Shown: piece by piece, positions 27,600 through 37,574 of the stretch
How positions within the stretch are numbered: position 1 is the stretch's first letter
Layout of the letters: each line of letters opens with the position of its first letter
DNA from: Marinospirillum celere
GTDB taxonomy: Bacteria; Pseudomonadota; Gammaproteobacteria; Pseudomonadales; Halomonadaceae
Reading direction: 5' to 3'
Length of the DNA stretch: 64,000 nucleotides
Assembly: GCF_900112235.1 (NCBI RefSeq)
Contig: NZ_FOLH01000001.1
Span: 62,001 to 126,000, forward strand
Program-made: the position numbers and the translations under genes
The notes under the pieces: model-generated
What the model was told of the DNA's origin: nothing
What the model saw: only the letters and a program-made list of their open reading frames with translations
The model's database searches: none

Positions 27600-28524
27600 T
27601 TTGATTGCCGGGCGTAGCTGCCCCCTGGATTATCAGTATCGGCCTGAAGATATAGCAGCAGCACCCGAAGCCTTTTTCTGTGATGTGCTCTATGTGGTGG
27701 GCGGCTTGTATGGCAATCCTTTTGCGCTCAAGGCGGTTGAGGAATTGGTTGCCAGGGAGCCAGGCGCGCGCGTGGTATTTAATGGTGACTTTCATTGGTT
27801 TGATGCTGAAGATCACTGGTTTAATTGGATTCAGGAAGGGGTTGGGGCTTTTGATGCTTTGGCGGGTAATGTGGAAAAAGAGTTGGCACGGGATGCCGCT
27901 GATGCGGGCTGTGGTTGTGCCTACCCGGAGAAAGTTGATCAGGCTCTGGTGGAGCGCTCCAATCGAATTCACCAAAAGTTAAAAGAGCAAATGCCAAAGG
28001 ATGAAGCCCTTCTAGATAGCCTGAAAGCCTTGCCTTCCTTTATGAAGGTTGAAGTCGGCGGGCGAACTTTGGCACTGGTACATGGTGACCCCGCTTCCCT
28101 GGCGGGTTGGGGTCTGGATCGGGAAGGTATTGATGAGCCGGAACGTGAGGCTAGTATCCGCAGCTGGTTGCAAGCAGCAAAAGTAGATGCTTTTGCTTCT
28201 TCCCACACCTGCCAACCCGTGAGTCGCCGCTATCCGGAAGGTGTGATTATTAATAATGGTGCTGCCGGAATGCCCAACTTTAATGATGGCCTTTATGGCG
28301 TGGTGACACGTATTGCTGCCCAGCCGGGGCCAGTCAAGTCGCTTTATTCGACCTCCTATCAGGGATTGATTTATGAAGCCTTGCCTTTGCATTATGATGC
28401 CTCAGCCTGGCAAGAGTGGTTTCTGAATTACTGGCCGGAAGGTTCGGATGCCTGGGCCTCCTATTGGTCCAGGATTCATAAAGGAACCTCTTTATCCTTG
28501 AAGGATGCAGCCCCTTTGGGGTGA
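27592..28524 (+). CDS. Metallophosphoesterase-like protein
   Basis: 310 residues. Calcineurin-like metal motifs are recognisable in modified form: VVFNGDFHWFD (GD-x-H block), LAGNVEKELA (GN-x-E block), LALVHGDPAS and FASSHTCQPV. There is no signal peptide, so it should be cytoplasmic. The overlap with the symporter gene suggests they act on the same compound, for example uptake then dephosphorylation, but this is inference. Downstream comes an MFS transporter. Confidence 0.72.
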   Translation: MSDLIAGRSCPLDYQYRPEDIAAAPEAFFCDVLYVVGGLYGNPFALKAVEELVAREPGARVVFNGDFHWFDAEDHWFNWIQEGVGAFDALAGNVEKELARDAADAGCGCAYPEKVDQALVERSNRIHQKLKEQMPKDEALLDSLKALPSFMKVEVGGRTLALVHGDPASLAGWGLDREGIDEPEREASIRSWLQAAKVDAFASSHTCQPVSRRYPEGVIINNGAAGMPNFNDGLYGVVTRIAAQPGPVKSLYSTSYQGLIYEALPLHYDASAWQEWFLNYWPEGSDAWASYWSRIHKGTSLSLKDAAPLG

Positions 28525-28600
28525 TCGGCTTGATATTAGGGCTCTGATCAAAGACTATTCAAGCAGTCGATTGAGTCTTGCTAAGGAGTTGGTACTGATT

Positions 28601-29788
28601 ATGTCAGGCCTTGCCCATGAAAAACGTAATGTTGCCATACTGGTGACCAGCCAAATGCTGTTTATGATTGCCTCCATCACGGTGATGACTTTAAGTGGTG
28701 TAGTGGGAGCTCATTTGAGTCCAGATCCTGCCTTGGCGACGCTACCCATTGCCATGATGATGCTGGGGACGGTGGTTTCAACCCTTCCAGCTTCCTTGTT
28801 TATGAAAAAGGTTGGCCGTCGGCTGGGCTTTCTGGTTGGAGTTACCCTGGGTGGTCTCGGTGGAGGCCTGCTTAGTTTCACTGCAATTGCTCTGGATTCC
28901 TTCTGGCTATTTGCAGCGGGTAATCTGCTGCTCGGGGTGTATCAAGGTTTTGCCATGTATTACCGCTTTGCCGCAGCGGATGTTGCCAGCCCGGCCTTCA
29001 AAAGCCGAGCGATTTCCTTGGTCATGGCGGCCGGGGTTGTGGCTGCCTTTTTGGGCCCCTGGAATGCCAGCCTGTTGGTGGACTGGATTGCCAGGGTGCC
29101 TCTGGGCGGCCCCTATTTGATGATTGCCTTGCTGGCTTTGGTGGCTCTGGGGCTGTTGAGTCAGTTGCAGGTGCCGCCCAGTGGTGAGCCTCAACCAGGT
29201 GATGAATTGCGCCCCATGAAACAGATCGCCGCTCAGCCAGCTTTTATTGCTGCGGTCATGGCGGCGGCTGTGGGTTATGCCGTCATGATTCTGGTGATGA
29301 CGGCAACACCCCTGGCGATGCGTTCGGCAGGCTTTGAAATGAGTCAGGTGGCTTTCATCATGCAGTGGCATGTGCTGGGAATGTTTGCGCCTTCTTTTGT
29401 GACCGGAAGTCTAATCGCCCGTTTTGGTGTAGAAAAAATACTGTTAGTGGGTGCCTTGCTGCTGGCGGCAACGACGCTTGTTGCTACTCAGGGGCAAACG
29501 CTGGCGCATTTTTGGGTCGCCTTGGTGCTTTTGGGTGTCGGCTGGAATTTCCTGTTTATCGGTGGCAGTGCCCTGTTAACCCGACTGCACAGTGAAAGAG
29601 AAAGAGGCAAGGTGCAGGGTGTGAATGATTTTATTATTTTTTCATTCGTTGCCCTGGGTTCGTTGATGTCCGGACAGCTGATGCACTACCTGGGCTGGGA
29701 GCTTTTGAATTTGACCATGCTGGCTCCGGTGCTGCTGGTCGTCCTAGTGATAGGTTGGTGGCAATTCAGAAGGCCGGCTGTGGCCTGA
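28601..29788 (+). CDS. Major facilitator superfamily transporter
   Basis: About 395 residues with twelve predicted helices. The MFS signature between helices 2 and 3 reads MKKVGRRLGFLVG, and helix 4 has GVYQGFAMYYRFAAAD. The frame is open from 28505, but ATG 28601 begins the family-like part (MSGLAHEKRNVAILVTSQML); its AAGGAG is a rather long 12 bases away. The substrate is unknown. It lies between the phosphoesterase and chrA genes, with 16 bases to chrA. Confidence 0.85.
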   Translation: MSGLAHEKRNVAILVTSQMLFMIASITVMTLSGVVGAHLSPDPALATLPIAMMMLGTVVSTLPASLFMKKVGRRLGFLVGVTLGGLGGGLLSFTAIALDSFWLFAAGNLLLGVYQGFAMYYRFAAADVASPAFKSRAISLVMAAGVVAAFLGPWNASLLVDWIARVPLGGPYLMIALLALVALGLLSQLQVPPSGEPQPGDELRPMKQIAAQPAFIAAVMAAAVGYAVMILVMTATPLAMRSAGFEMSQVAFIMQWHVLGMFAPSFVTGSLIARFGVEKILLVGALLLAATTLVATQGQTLAHFWVALVLLGVGWNFLFIGGSALLTRLHSERERGKVQGVNDFIIFSFVALGSLMSGQLMHYLGWELLNLTMLAPVLLVVLVIGWWQFRRPAVA

Positions 29789-29804
29789 GGGAAGGATTAT
29801 TGGC

Positions 29805-30986
29805 ATGCAAAGACTCCTGGAAGTGGGTCGTATTTTTCTGCTCTTGGGTTTGACGTCCTTTGGTGGACCTATAGCGCATTTGGGTTATTTTCGTCAGGAG
29901 TTTGTTGAAAAGCGTCGCTGGCTACAAGAAAAGGATTATGCCGATCTGGTGGCCTTGTGTCAGTTTCTACCCGGCCCAGCCAGTAGTCAGGTTGGTTTTG
30001 CGCTGGGTTTACAAAGAGCGGGGCTGGCCGGTGGTTTTTTGGCTTGGCTGGCTTTTACTCTACCTTCTGCCTTGCTGCTGTTTGCTTTTGCCTGGGGTAG
30101 CCTGACCTTTCAAGAAGTCTTGGGCACTGGCTTGATTGTCAGCCTTAAGCTAGTTGCTGTGGTGGTGGTGGCTCATGCGGTTTGGGGGATGAGTAAAAAT
30201 CTCTGCCCTGATCCGGCAAGAGCCAGTTTGGGCCTGCTGGCGGCCTTGATCGTCCTTTTAGCCAGCCCCTGGTTGGGGGTGGTCACGCCGCTGGTGGCTC
30301 TGATTACCGGCAGCCTGCTGGGCTGGTGGTTTTTACCCCATCAACAGGAAACAACAACTGCCATTGCTGAAATCAGCTATGTCAGTAAGCGACTGGCGAA
30401 AATCTGTCTGCTGGTTTTTGTCCTTCTTTTCTTGGGGCTGCCCTTACTGGCCTTGCCAGGATCTGCACTAGTGGCCCTAGTGGATGCTTTTTACCGGGCC
30501 GGTGCACTGGTGTTTGGTGGTGGGCATGTTGTCCTGCCGCTTTTGGAAGCAGAAACCGTACAGAAGGGATGGGTCGCTGCGGATGAATTTCTGGCCGGCT
30601 ATGGGGTCGCTCAGGCGATACCTGGTCCCTTGTTTACTTTTGCCGCCTATCTGGGCGCTCTGATTCCGGGTACATCTGCCTGGTTGGGTGCCCTAGTGGC
30701 GCTGGTTAGCCTCTTCTTGCCAGGCCTTCTGTTGTTATTGGCGGTAATGCCCTGGTGGAATCAACTGCGCCAAGAGTCCTGGGCGCAGTCAGGGCTGAAA
30801 GGGGCCAATGCTTCAGTCGTCGGGATTTTAGGCGCCATCCTTTATGATCCTCTGATTACTTCCAGTCTGCATGGCCCGGTGGAACTGGCATTGGTATTGA
30901 CGGGTCTGGTGTTGATGCAGGTTTGGAAACTGCCTTCCTGGGCCTTGGTGTTACTGTTACTCGCTGCAGCGCCTTTTTTGGGTTAA
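29805..30986 (+). CDS. chrA: Chromate transporter, long bidomain ChrA
   Basis: 393 residues, the length of the two-domain CHR family. Each half carries a family signature: FGGPIAHLGYFRQEFVEKRRW and CQFLPGPASSQ in the first, FGGGHVVLPLLEAETV and YGVAQAIPGPLFTFAAYLGA in the second. It exports chromate from the cytoplasm, usually as a sulfate analogue. GAAGGA is eight bases before the ATG. No ChrB regulator is nearby, so it probably belongs to the surrounding transporter run. Confidence 0.92.
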   Translation: MQRLLEVGRIFLLLGLTSFGGPIAHLGYFRQEFVEKRRWLQEKDYADLVALCQFLPGPASSQVGFALGLQRAGLAGGFLAWLAFTLPSALLLFAFAWGSLTFQEVLGTGLIVSLKLVAVVVVAHAVWGMSKNLCPDPARASLGLLAALIVLLASPWLGVVTPLVALITGSLLGWWFLPHQQETTTAIAEISYVSKRLAKICLLVFVLLFLGLPLLALPGSALVALVDAFYRAGALVFGGGHVVLPLLEAETVQKGWVAADEFLAGYGVAQAIPGPLFTFAAYLGALIPGTSAWLGALVALVSLFLPGLLLLLAVMPWWNQLRQESWAQSGLKGANASVVGILGAILYDPLITSSLHGPVELALVLTGLVLMQVWKLPSWALVLLLLAAAPFLG

Positions 30987-31091
30987 GTCTTGAGCTAACT
31001 AAGCCTTTGCAGCTGTTTATAAATGCTTTGTAAGCTTTGCCCTTTTTCTGCGACCAAGCATTACACTGAATAAAAATTAAGGATGCTGGTC

Positions 31092-33242
31092 ATGTTCAAA
31101 AAACTTTTTTTCCTGATTCTGGTCGTGGCCCTGGTGCTGCTGGTTTGGCAGTTGGGCTGGCTGGATGCGCTGACTTTTGACAACCTCAAACGCCAGCAGG
31201 ATGAACTTCTTGCCTTGCGGGCTGCTCAGCCGCTGTTGCTCAGTGGACTGTATTTTCTAATCTATGTTGGGGTAACCGCCCTCTCTTTACCTGGCGCTGC
31301 AATAATGACCCTGGCGGGTGGAGCCATTTTTGGTCTGGGCTGGGGTCTGTTGCTGGTGTCTTTTGCGTCTACCCTGGGTGCGACTCTGGCGATGCTGGTG
31401 TCCCGCTTTCTGTTGCGTGATTGGGTCAAGACGCGCTTCAGCAAATCCATGACGAAGTTGGATGCAGGCATGAAAAAAGAAGGAGCCTTTTATCTGTTTG
31501 CTCTGCGCCTGGTTCCGGCTTTCCCCTTCTTTGTGATCAATCTGGTCATGGGTCTGACACCCATCAAGGTCTGGACCTACTGGTGGGTTAGTCAAGTTGG
31601 TATGCTGGCAGGAACGGTGGTTTATGTGAATGCCGGTACTCAGTTGGCCCAAATCAGTGGCCCCGGTGATGTGCTCTCACCCTCGCTCCTGATTTCCTTT
31701 GCACTCTTAGGGATCTTTCCTTTGTTGGCCCGCAAACTGTTGAACGTCTTTAAGAGCCGTAAACACCTCAGTCGCTGGTCCAAACCCAAAAGCTTTGATA
31801 CCAATCTGCTGGTCATAGGGGCGGGCAGTGGGGGCCTGGTGGCCGCTTATATTGCGGCTGCCGTGAAAGCCAAGGTGGCCCTGGTGGAAAAACACCAGAT
31901 GGGCGGTGACTGCCTGAATACCGGCTGTGTGCCTTCCAAGGCCTTGATACGCTCGGCCCGTCTGGCCCAGGAAATGCGTGAAGCGGAAAATTACGGCCTG
32001 AAAAGCCAGGAACCCGAGGTGGATTTTCAACAGGTTATGGGGCGTATTCACCAGGTTATTAAACAGATAGAGCCGCATGATTCAGTGGAACGTTTTACCG
32101 GCCTGGGGGTGGAGGTTAAAGAAGGCACAGCCCGTTTGCTGTCGCCCTGGGAAGTGGAGATTACTCTGAATTCCGGTGAAACCCAGCGGATGACCAGTCG
32201 CAGTATTGTTTTGGCCACAGGTGCAGAACCGCTGGTGCCTGAATTGCCGGGTCTGGATCAGGTGGATTATCTGACTTCAGATAACCTCTGGAATCTCCAG
32301 GAGCTGCCCGAGCGCCTGCTGGTTTTGGGAGGCGGCCCCATCGGTTGTGAGTTGAGTCAGGCCTTTCAGCGTCTGGGTGCGCAGGTGACTCAGGTGGAAA
32401 GAGGTGCCCAACTACTGCCGCGTGAAGACGCCGATGCCAGTGCCGCTGTGCTACAAAAAATGCAGGCAGAGGGTGTGTATATCAGGCTGGAACATCAGGC
32501 CGTGCGCATTGAAAAAAAGGGCAAAGAAACTTTATTGATTGCCACCAATAACCAGGGCGAAGAAGTGACGCTGGCCTTTGATCGTCTTCTGGTGGCGGTG
32601 GGTCGTAAACCACGTTTGACCGGCTATGGCCTGGAAGAACTGGGCCTCTTGCCTGAACCCGGAAGGACACTGGAAACCAACGCCTATCTGCAAACCCTTT
32701 ATCCCAGCATCTATGCCTGTGGCGATCTGGTCGGCCCTTATCAACTGACTCACGCTGCCTCGCATCAGGCCTGGCATGCCACGGTGAATGCGCTCTTTGG
32801 TCATCTTAAATCCTTCAAAGTAGATTATTCTTTTCTACCCTGGGCAACCTTTACCGACCCGGAAGTGGCGCGGGTGGGTTTGAATGAAAAAGAAGCCCAG
32901 AAGCAGGGCGTGACCTATGAGGTGACCCACTATGGCATTGATGATCTGGACCGTGCCCTGGCTGATGGTCAGGCCTATGGTTTTGTGAAGGTTTTGACGC
33001 CACCAGGCAAGGATAAAATTCTTGGAGTGACGCTGGTGGGGCCCCATGCCGGGGATTTGATTGCTGAGTTTGTATTGGCCATGAAACATGGCCTGGGGAT
33101 GAACAAGCTGCTGGGTACGATTCATATTTATCCAACAATGACCGAAGCCAATAAGTTTGCTGCCGGCAATTGGAAAAAGGCCCATGCGCCTGAAAAGGTT
33201 CTGGCCTGGCTTAAAAAATACCATCAGTGGCGCTTGAAGTAG
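31092..33242 (+). CDS. TVP38/TMEM64 membrane domain fused to FAD-dependent disulfide oxidoreductase
   Basis: About 716 residues. Residues 1-220 are a TVP38/TMEM64 (DedA-like) membrane domain (LPGAAIMTLAGGAIFGLGWG, LRLVPAFPFFVINLVMGLTP). From about 235 a mercuric reductase-like flavoprotein follows: FAD fold LLVIGAGSGGLVAAYIAAAV, redox cysteines GGDCLNTGCVPSKA, NAD domain LLVLGGGPIGCELSQAFQRL, and a C-terminal dimerisation domain. It lacks the C-terminal cysteine pair of MerA. Start: two nearby ATGs; 31092 has AAGGA at proper spacing. From memory such fusions occur near arsenosugar genes, and two such glycosyltransferase genes lie 3 kb away. The substrate is unknown. Confidence 0.85.
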   Translation: MFKKLFFLILVVALVLLVWQLGWLDALTFDNLKRQQDELLALRAAQPLLLSGLYFLIYVGVTALSLPGAAIMTLAGGAIFGLGWGLLLVSFASTLGATLAMLVSRFLLRDWVKTRFSKSMTKLDAGMKKEGAFYLFALRLVPAFPFFVINLVMGLTPIKVWTYWWVSQVGMLAGTVVYVNAGTQLAQISGPGDVLSPSLLISFALLGIFPLLARKLLNVFKSRKHLSRWSKPKSFDTNLLVIGAGSGGLVAAYIAAAVKAKVALVEKHQMGGDCLNTGCVPSKALIRSARLAQEMREAENYGLKSQEPEVDFQQVMGRIHQVIKQIEPHDSVERFTGLGVEVKEGTARLLSPWEVEITLNSGETQRMTSRSIVLATGAEPLVPELPGLDQVDYLTSDNLWNLQELPERLLVLGGGPIGCELSQAFQRLGAQVTQVERGAQLLPREDADASAAVLQKMQAEGVYIRLEHQAVRIEKKGKETLLIATNNQGEEVTLAFDRLLVAVGRKPRLTGYGLEELGLLPEPGRTLETNAYLQTLYPSIYACGDLVGPYQLTHAASHQAWHATVNALFGHLKSFKVDYSFLPWATFTDPEVARVGLNEKEAQKQGVTYEVTHYGIDDLDRALADGQAYGFVKVLTPPGKDKILGVTLVGPHAGDLIAEFVLAMKHGLGMNKLLGTIHIYPTMTEANKFAAGNWKKAHAPEKVLAWLKKYHQWRLK

Positions 33243-33254
33243 CAGGAGAAGGTT

Positions 33255-35540
33255 ATGCAGGAGTTCAATAAAAGCCTGGTGAAGTGCCGTCTCTGTTGGC
33301 TAGTGACTGGGGCGGTCTTTGCTGCCATCCTGCTGATTGAGGCCATTATCCTGCTGCCTTCCTATTTTAATTATGAAAGGGATCGCTTGCTGGCGCTTCA
33401 GGAAGCAGGCTATCAGGCGGTCAAAGCCTTGCCGGAACTGGATGCCGCCCATCTGGAGCATCTGGTTGACCAGACGCTGGTGGAAGGTGTGCGGGTGCAA
33501 ACACCTCAGGGCGAAGTGACTCTACAAAGCGGTGAAACCCTACAGACTCGGCCTAAGCCTGGAGAGCGGCTGCAAAGAATCGAAGCAGGCCAGAGAACCG
33601 AAGTGATTTTCCCCGCAGGCCGGTTGCTGAATGAACAAGAGGTTTTACTGCGCCTGAATACTGAGCAGGTCGCCGGGGAACTGATTGCTTTTGTTTGGCG
33701 GATTATTGGCCTGATTCTGTTGATTGCTTCGGTGGTCACAGTAACAACCCTGCTAGTTCTGCAATATTTGGTGCTGGGCCCTGTTCTTTTACTACGCCAG
33801 CAGATGCAAAGAGCATCCGAAGACCAGCAGCATTACTTGAATTATTTGGGCACCCTGGATCGTCAGGACGAGTTGGGGGATCTGTCGATAGAGTTTGATC
33901 GACTGTTGCAAGTCACTGCTGGGCGCTTGGCTTCCTTGGCTCGCTTTCCTGATGAAAATACCCAGCCGGTAATGCGCGTTGATCCCCAGGGGCGCTTGCT
34001 CTATGCCAATAAAGCCAGTCAGCCCCTTCTGGATCATTGGCAAGTGAAAACGGACGAGCTTTTGCCGCAGCAGTGGCAGCAAGTGGTGTTGAGTGTACTG
34101 GAGCAAAACAAGGGTCACTCGCTGGAGTATCAGCTGGAGGAACAGTGGTTTGCTTTTCAATTGGTGCCTTTTCCCGAGGCGGGTTATATCAATCTTTATG
34201 GTTCAGATATCACCGAACGCAAGGCCTATGAAGAAAGCCTCAGGCATCAACGCAACCATGATCAATTAACCAACCTACCCAATCTGGCCCTGTTTCAGGA
34301 TCGCTTGTCGCAGGCCTTAACCCGAATGCAGGCTGAGGATAAACCCCTGGCGGTTCTGGCATTGGGACTCAAAGGCTTTGCTGCGATTAATGGTGTTGCT
34401 GGGCATGAAGCGGGTGACCAGGTTTTGAAAGAAGTGGCGCAACGTCTGCAAGCACAAATGGAACCGGGCATGACTCTGGCCCGCATTGGCGGCGATATTT
34501 TCGGGGTCTATTTGCCCGGTTATCGGGATTTGAATGAAGTGGTCAGCTTGGCCGAGCGAATGATAGCTGCCGTGGTTCCTGCCTATCAATGGCAGGGCAA
34601 GTCCCTTAATTGCGATGCTCGTGTTGGTGTAGCCCTCTATCCAGATGATGGTAAGGATTATTCCAGCCTGATTGCCAAGGCTGATTTGGCCTTGACCAGT
34701 GCTGGTGGTGCCGCTAATCAGCAGGTCAGCTTTTTTGTTACTGGCTTGAATGAGCAGCTGCAAAAACGCAGTCAGCGTTTGGAGCAGTTAAAACTGGCCT
34801 TGCAGTGTGGCGAACTGGAAGCCTGGTTTCAGCCACAGGTGGATGGAGCCAGTGGCCGTATTCTGGGTGCAGAAGCTCTGGTGCGCTGGCGTCATCCTGA
34901 TGAGGGCCTGATTTCCCCCGCAGAATTTATTCCCCTGGCTGAAGAAACCGGTCTGGTGATTGAGCTGGGTCAGCAGGTGTTGGAGCAGGCCTGCCGTCAG
35001 GCGGTGCTCTGGCGGCAAAAACCCGGTTGGGAAGCTTTTAAGATAGCGGTGAATCTTTCCACCGTGCAGTTGAGTGACTCAAAATTAGTCCACCAGGTGA
35101 AAGCCGTGCTGGAAGCAACAGGTTTACCAGCTGAGGCGCTGGAATTGGAGATCACCGAAAGTGCAGTGATGGATAACACCCAAGAAGCCCTGGTGGTTTT
35201 GAATCAGCTCGCCGACCTGGGAGTCAGCCTGTCGGTAGATGACTTTGGTACCGGACATTCATCCCTGGCTTATTTGAAAAGCCTGCCGGTGAGTAAAATT
35301 AAAATTGACCGGGCTTTCGTCAAGGACTTACCGGATGACTTGCAGGACAAGGCACTCTGTCAGGCAGTGATTTCCATAGGTGCAGCCCTGGATCTAAAAG
35401 TACTGGCCGAGGGTGTGGAAACCCAGGCCCAGGCAGATCTGCTGATGCACCTGGGTTGCCTGAGTTTTCAGGGTTATTTTTATGGACGTCCTTCACCCGC
35501 CGCTGAATTTTCCGGCGGTTCGGTTGGACAACCCGGATGA
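33255..35540 (+). CDS. Membrane-bound EAL phosphodiesterase with degenerate GGDEF domain
   Basis: 761 residues. Two membrane helices (about 13-36 and 146-173) bracket a periplasmic sensor of about 110 residues; a HAMP-like segment and a PAS domain (about 235-325) precede a GGDEF domain whose signature reads RIGGDIF (about residue 411) instead of GG(D/E)EF, so cyclase activity is unlikely. The EAL domain is intact by eye ([14 protein letters not shown] near 537, [31 protein letters not shown]), so it should hydrolyse cyclic di-GMP, perhaps with GTP binding by the degenerate GGDEF domain as control. A strong AGGAGAAGG ribosome site follows 12 bases after the TVP38 fusion gene, implying cotranscription. 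Confidence 0.92.
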   Translation: MQEFNKSLVKCRLCWLVTGAVFAAILLIEAIILLPSYFNYERDRLLALQEAGYQAVKALPELDAAHLEHLVDQTLVEGVRVQTPQGEVTLQSGETLQTRPKPGERLQRIEAGQRTEVIFPAGRLLNEQEVLLRLNTEQVAGELIAFVWRIIGLILLIASVVTVTTLLVLQYLVLGPVLLLRQQMQRASEDQQHYLNYLGTLDRQDELGDLSIEFDRLLQVTAGRLASLARFPDENTQPVMRVDPQGRLLYANKASQPLLDHWQVKTDELLPQQWQQVVLSVLEQNKGHSLEYQLEEQWFAFQLVPFPEAGYINLYGSDITERKAYEESLRHQRNHDQLTNLPNLALFQDRLSQALTRMQAEDKPLAVLALGLKGFAAINGVAGHEAGDQVLKEVAQRLQAQMEPGMTLARIGGDIFGVYLPGYRDLNEVVSLAERMIAAVVPAYQWQGKSLNCDARVGVALYPDDGKDYSSLIAKADLALTSAGGAANQQVSFFVTGLNEQLQKRSQRLEQLKLALQCGELEAWFQPQVDGASGRILGAEALVRWRHPDEGLISPAEFIPLAEETGLVIELGQQVLEQACRQAVLWRQKPGWEAFKIAVNLSTVQLSDSKLVHQVKAVLEATGLPAEALELEITESAVMDNTQEALVVLNQLADLGVSLSVDDFGTGHSSLAYLKSLPVSKIKIDRAFVKDLPDDLQDKALCQAVISIGAALDLKVLAEGVETQAQADLLMHLGCLSFQGYFYGRPSPAAEFSGGSVGQPG

Positions 35541-36196
35541 GTTTCACTGGCACTGAGGATCAGGTCGGAATACCAGGCCTGGGCTTCGACCTGAGCATTG
35601 TCACCATCGCTCATCAGTGCCAGGGCCTGTATCTGAGGATCACTGTTGTCAAAGTAGCTGGTAAAATCCTCAATGAGATTACGGCTCTCAGCAACCCATT
35701 GACTGAGCTGATCATCGCCCGATTGCAGAGCGACCAGATGAGCACGCGAAGTAAAAGCATTGGGCCAGTCACTGCCTTGAGGTTTTTCACTGGCCCAAAC
35801 ATAGTTCAAAGCCTGTACCTGCCAGCGGAAAAAACCGGTTGAAGCCACCGCATACACTCTGGCTGGGTAATCATCACCTGCTTTAGTGGTTTCATCCAGG
35901 CCAGGATAGGTGTTACTGATCCGCCAGCACCAATGTAGCCAGGGCGTCTGCTTTAAGTCAGGTTCACCTTCCCAGCCCAGGCCTGAAGCGGCTTGCTGGG
36001 TATGGGCAAAGAGCACCTGCTGGTCACCGGCCTGGACTATTTTATAGTCCGTTTGGCCTTTGAAGCTTTCTGTTTCCCAGCCTTCTAATCCGGTTTGGGA
36101 AAAAGCGGGGGGCTGCTGCTGGTCGGCATAAGCACCAACGGCGAAAAGGCCCAGCACTAAAAGCTTGATCGGTGTGGCAAGGCAGAAAACCTGCAT
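35480..36196 (-). CDS. DUF3047 family secreted protein
   Basis: 238 residues. The first 25 residues form a signal peptide ([16 protein letters not shown]). The core matches DUF3047: [20 protein letters not shown] followed by [13 protein letters not shown] and [13 protein letters not shown]. Function is unknown; members are periplasmic or exported. AGGAGA precedes the ATG. The last 61 bases overlap the convergent EAL gene. The gene is divergent from the TIGR04283 glycosyltransferase; DUF3047 genes do sit near similar glycosyltransferases elsewhere as I recall, but a link is not proven. Confidence 0.82.
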   Translation of the reverse strand: MQVFCLATPIKLLVLGLFAVGAYADQQQPPAFSQTGLEGWETESFKGQTDYKIVQAGDQQVLFAHTQQAASGLGWEGEPDLKQTPWLHWCWRISNTYPGLDETTKAGDDYPARVYAVASTGFFRWQVQALNYVWASEKPQGSDWPNAFTSRAHLVALQSGDDQLSQWVAESRNLIEDFTSYFDNSDPQIQALALMSDGDNAQVEAQAWYSDLILSASETHPGCPTEPPENSAAGEGRP

Positions 36197-36287
36197 GACA
36201 ACATCTCCTGAAAAATAGTATCTAAGGGGTTTTCCTTAGTCGTTAACTAAAACTCTTTCTTACAAGAGTACAAGAGGATGAATCACT

Positions 36288-36968
36288 TTGGTTGCAGCCA
36301 GCATTATTATTCCGGTGCGTAATGAAGCCAGGCAGTTGCCTGAACTCTTAGCGGGTCTTCAGAGGCTTCGCAATCAGGGGTGTGAGTTGATTTTGGTGGA
36401 TGGGGGCAGTACGGATGCCAGCCTGGATCTCGCTAGAGAGCAGGTGGATCAGTTACTAACCAGTCCCCGAGGGCGTGCCTGGCAGATGAATACAGGGGCT
36501 CAAGCGGCTCAAGGTGAGTGGCTATTTTTTCTGCATGCCGACACTCGATTGACGCCTGCTGCTGAAGCACGCCTAATGCAATTGGCAACCAGCCCAACCC
36601 CTGCCTGGGGGCGTTTTGATGTGGTTATTCAGGGGCGGCATCCCCTGTTGTTTTTGGTCGCAGGCTTGATGAATGCGCGTTCACGGCTGACAGGCATAGC
36701 AACGGGTGATCAGTTGATGTTTATGCACTCTTCCCTTTACCAGGCGGTTGGTGGTTTTCCTGACCAACCCCTGATGGAAGATGTGGAAATAAGCAAGCGG
36801 CTGAAAAAGTTAAGAAAACCGCTTAGCTGCCAAGAAAAAGTAATCACCTCGGGCAGGCGCTGGGATGAACAAGGCTTTTGGCGCACTGTGGGTTTAATGT
36901 GGTCCCTGCGTTGGCGCTACTGGCGAGGTGTTTCGGCACAACAGCTGGTTAAGGATTATTATTCATGA
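36288..36968 (+). CDS. TIGR04283-type glycosyltransferase 2 (arsenosugar/rSAM-associated)
   Basis: 226 residues. A GT2 fold: IIIPVRNEARQLPELLAGLQ, LILVDGGSTDASLDLA and WLFFLHADTRL with the metal-binding D-x-D-like HAD, then GGFPDQPLMEDVEISKRLKK. This family is named for its link to ArsS and is believed to act in arsenosugar formation. The start is probably TTG at 36288, preceded by AGAGGA nine bases upstream; no in-frame ATG fits. It overlaps the next gene by four bases (ATGA). ArsS itself is 22 kb upstream. Confidence 0.87.
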   Translation: MVAASIIIPVRNEARQLPELLAGLQRLRNQGCELILVDGGSTDASLDLAREQVDQLLTSPRGRAWQMNTGAQAAQGEWLFFLHADTRLTPAAEARLMQLATSPTPAWGRFDVVIQGRHPLLFLVAGLMNARSRLTGIATGDQLMFMHSSLYQAVGGFPDQPLMEDVEISKRLKKLRKPLSCQEKVITSGRRWDEQGFWRTVGLMWSLRWRYWRGVSAQQLVKDYYS

Positions 36969-37567
36969 ATCTAGACTTGGCAGTGCTGGCCCGTGCACCG
37001 GTGCCGGGGCAGTGTAAAACTCGCCTGATTCCCGCGCTCGGGGCCGAAGGCGCAGCTGACTTGCATACCCGGCTGGTCAGACACACGCTAAACCAGGCGA
37101 TGCAGCTACCTTCAGCTCAGGTGACTCTCTGGACAGCCGGTGACCCTCAGCATCTTTTTTTTGAGCAACTAAACAGCGACTGGCCTACCCTGAAAAGATG
37201 CCCGCAACCCGAAGGTGATCTGGGTCAGCGCATGCATCAGGTGTTTGTCAGTAATAACCGGCCTACCTTGTTGATGGGTAGTGATTGCCCTCTGATTACC
37301 CCAGAACTGCTAGAAATCTGTGCTCAGTCCTTGAGCGAAAAACATGCGGTTTTTTTGCCTGCTGAAGATGGGGGTTATGCTCTGGTTGGTTTAAATCAAC
37401 CCTGCCCGGCTATTTTTCAGAATCTAAGCTGGGGGACTGAGCAGGTGATGCAACAGACACGAGCAATCATGCAAGAACTAGGAGTCCACTGGTCTGAACC
37501 GCAAGTGGTCTGGGATGTTGACCGACCGGAAGATGTCCAGCGTCTAAAGCGTAAGCCATTTTTTTGA
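36965..37567 (+). CDS. TIGR04282-type glycosyltransferase 1 (arsenosugar/rSAM-associated)
   Basis: 200 residues. A nucleotidyltransferase-like GT-A fold: LAVLARAPVPGQCKTRLIPA, VTLWTAGDP, LLMGSDCPLITPELL and PAEDGGYALVGL with the family's DxD-like aspartates, ending VVWDVDRPEDVQRLK. It is the standard partner of the TIGR04283 protein and is translationally coupled to it. The two are thought to supply or transfer the sugar part of arsenosugars; the biochemical step is not firmly established. Confidence 0.87.
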   Translation: MNLDLAVLARAPVPGQCKTRLIPALGAEGAADLHTRLVRHTLNQAMQLPSAQVTLWTAGDPQHLFFEQLNSDWPTLKRCPQPEGDLGQRMHQVFVSNNRPTLLMGSDCPLITPELLEICAQSLSEKHAVFLPAEDGGYALVGLNQPCPAIFQNLSWGTEQVMQQTRAIMQELGVHWSEPQVVWDVDRPEDVQRLKRKPFF

Positions 37568-37574
37568 ACGTTAA

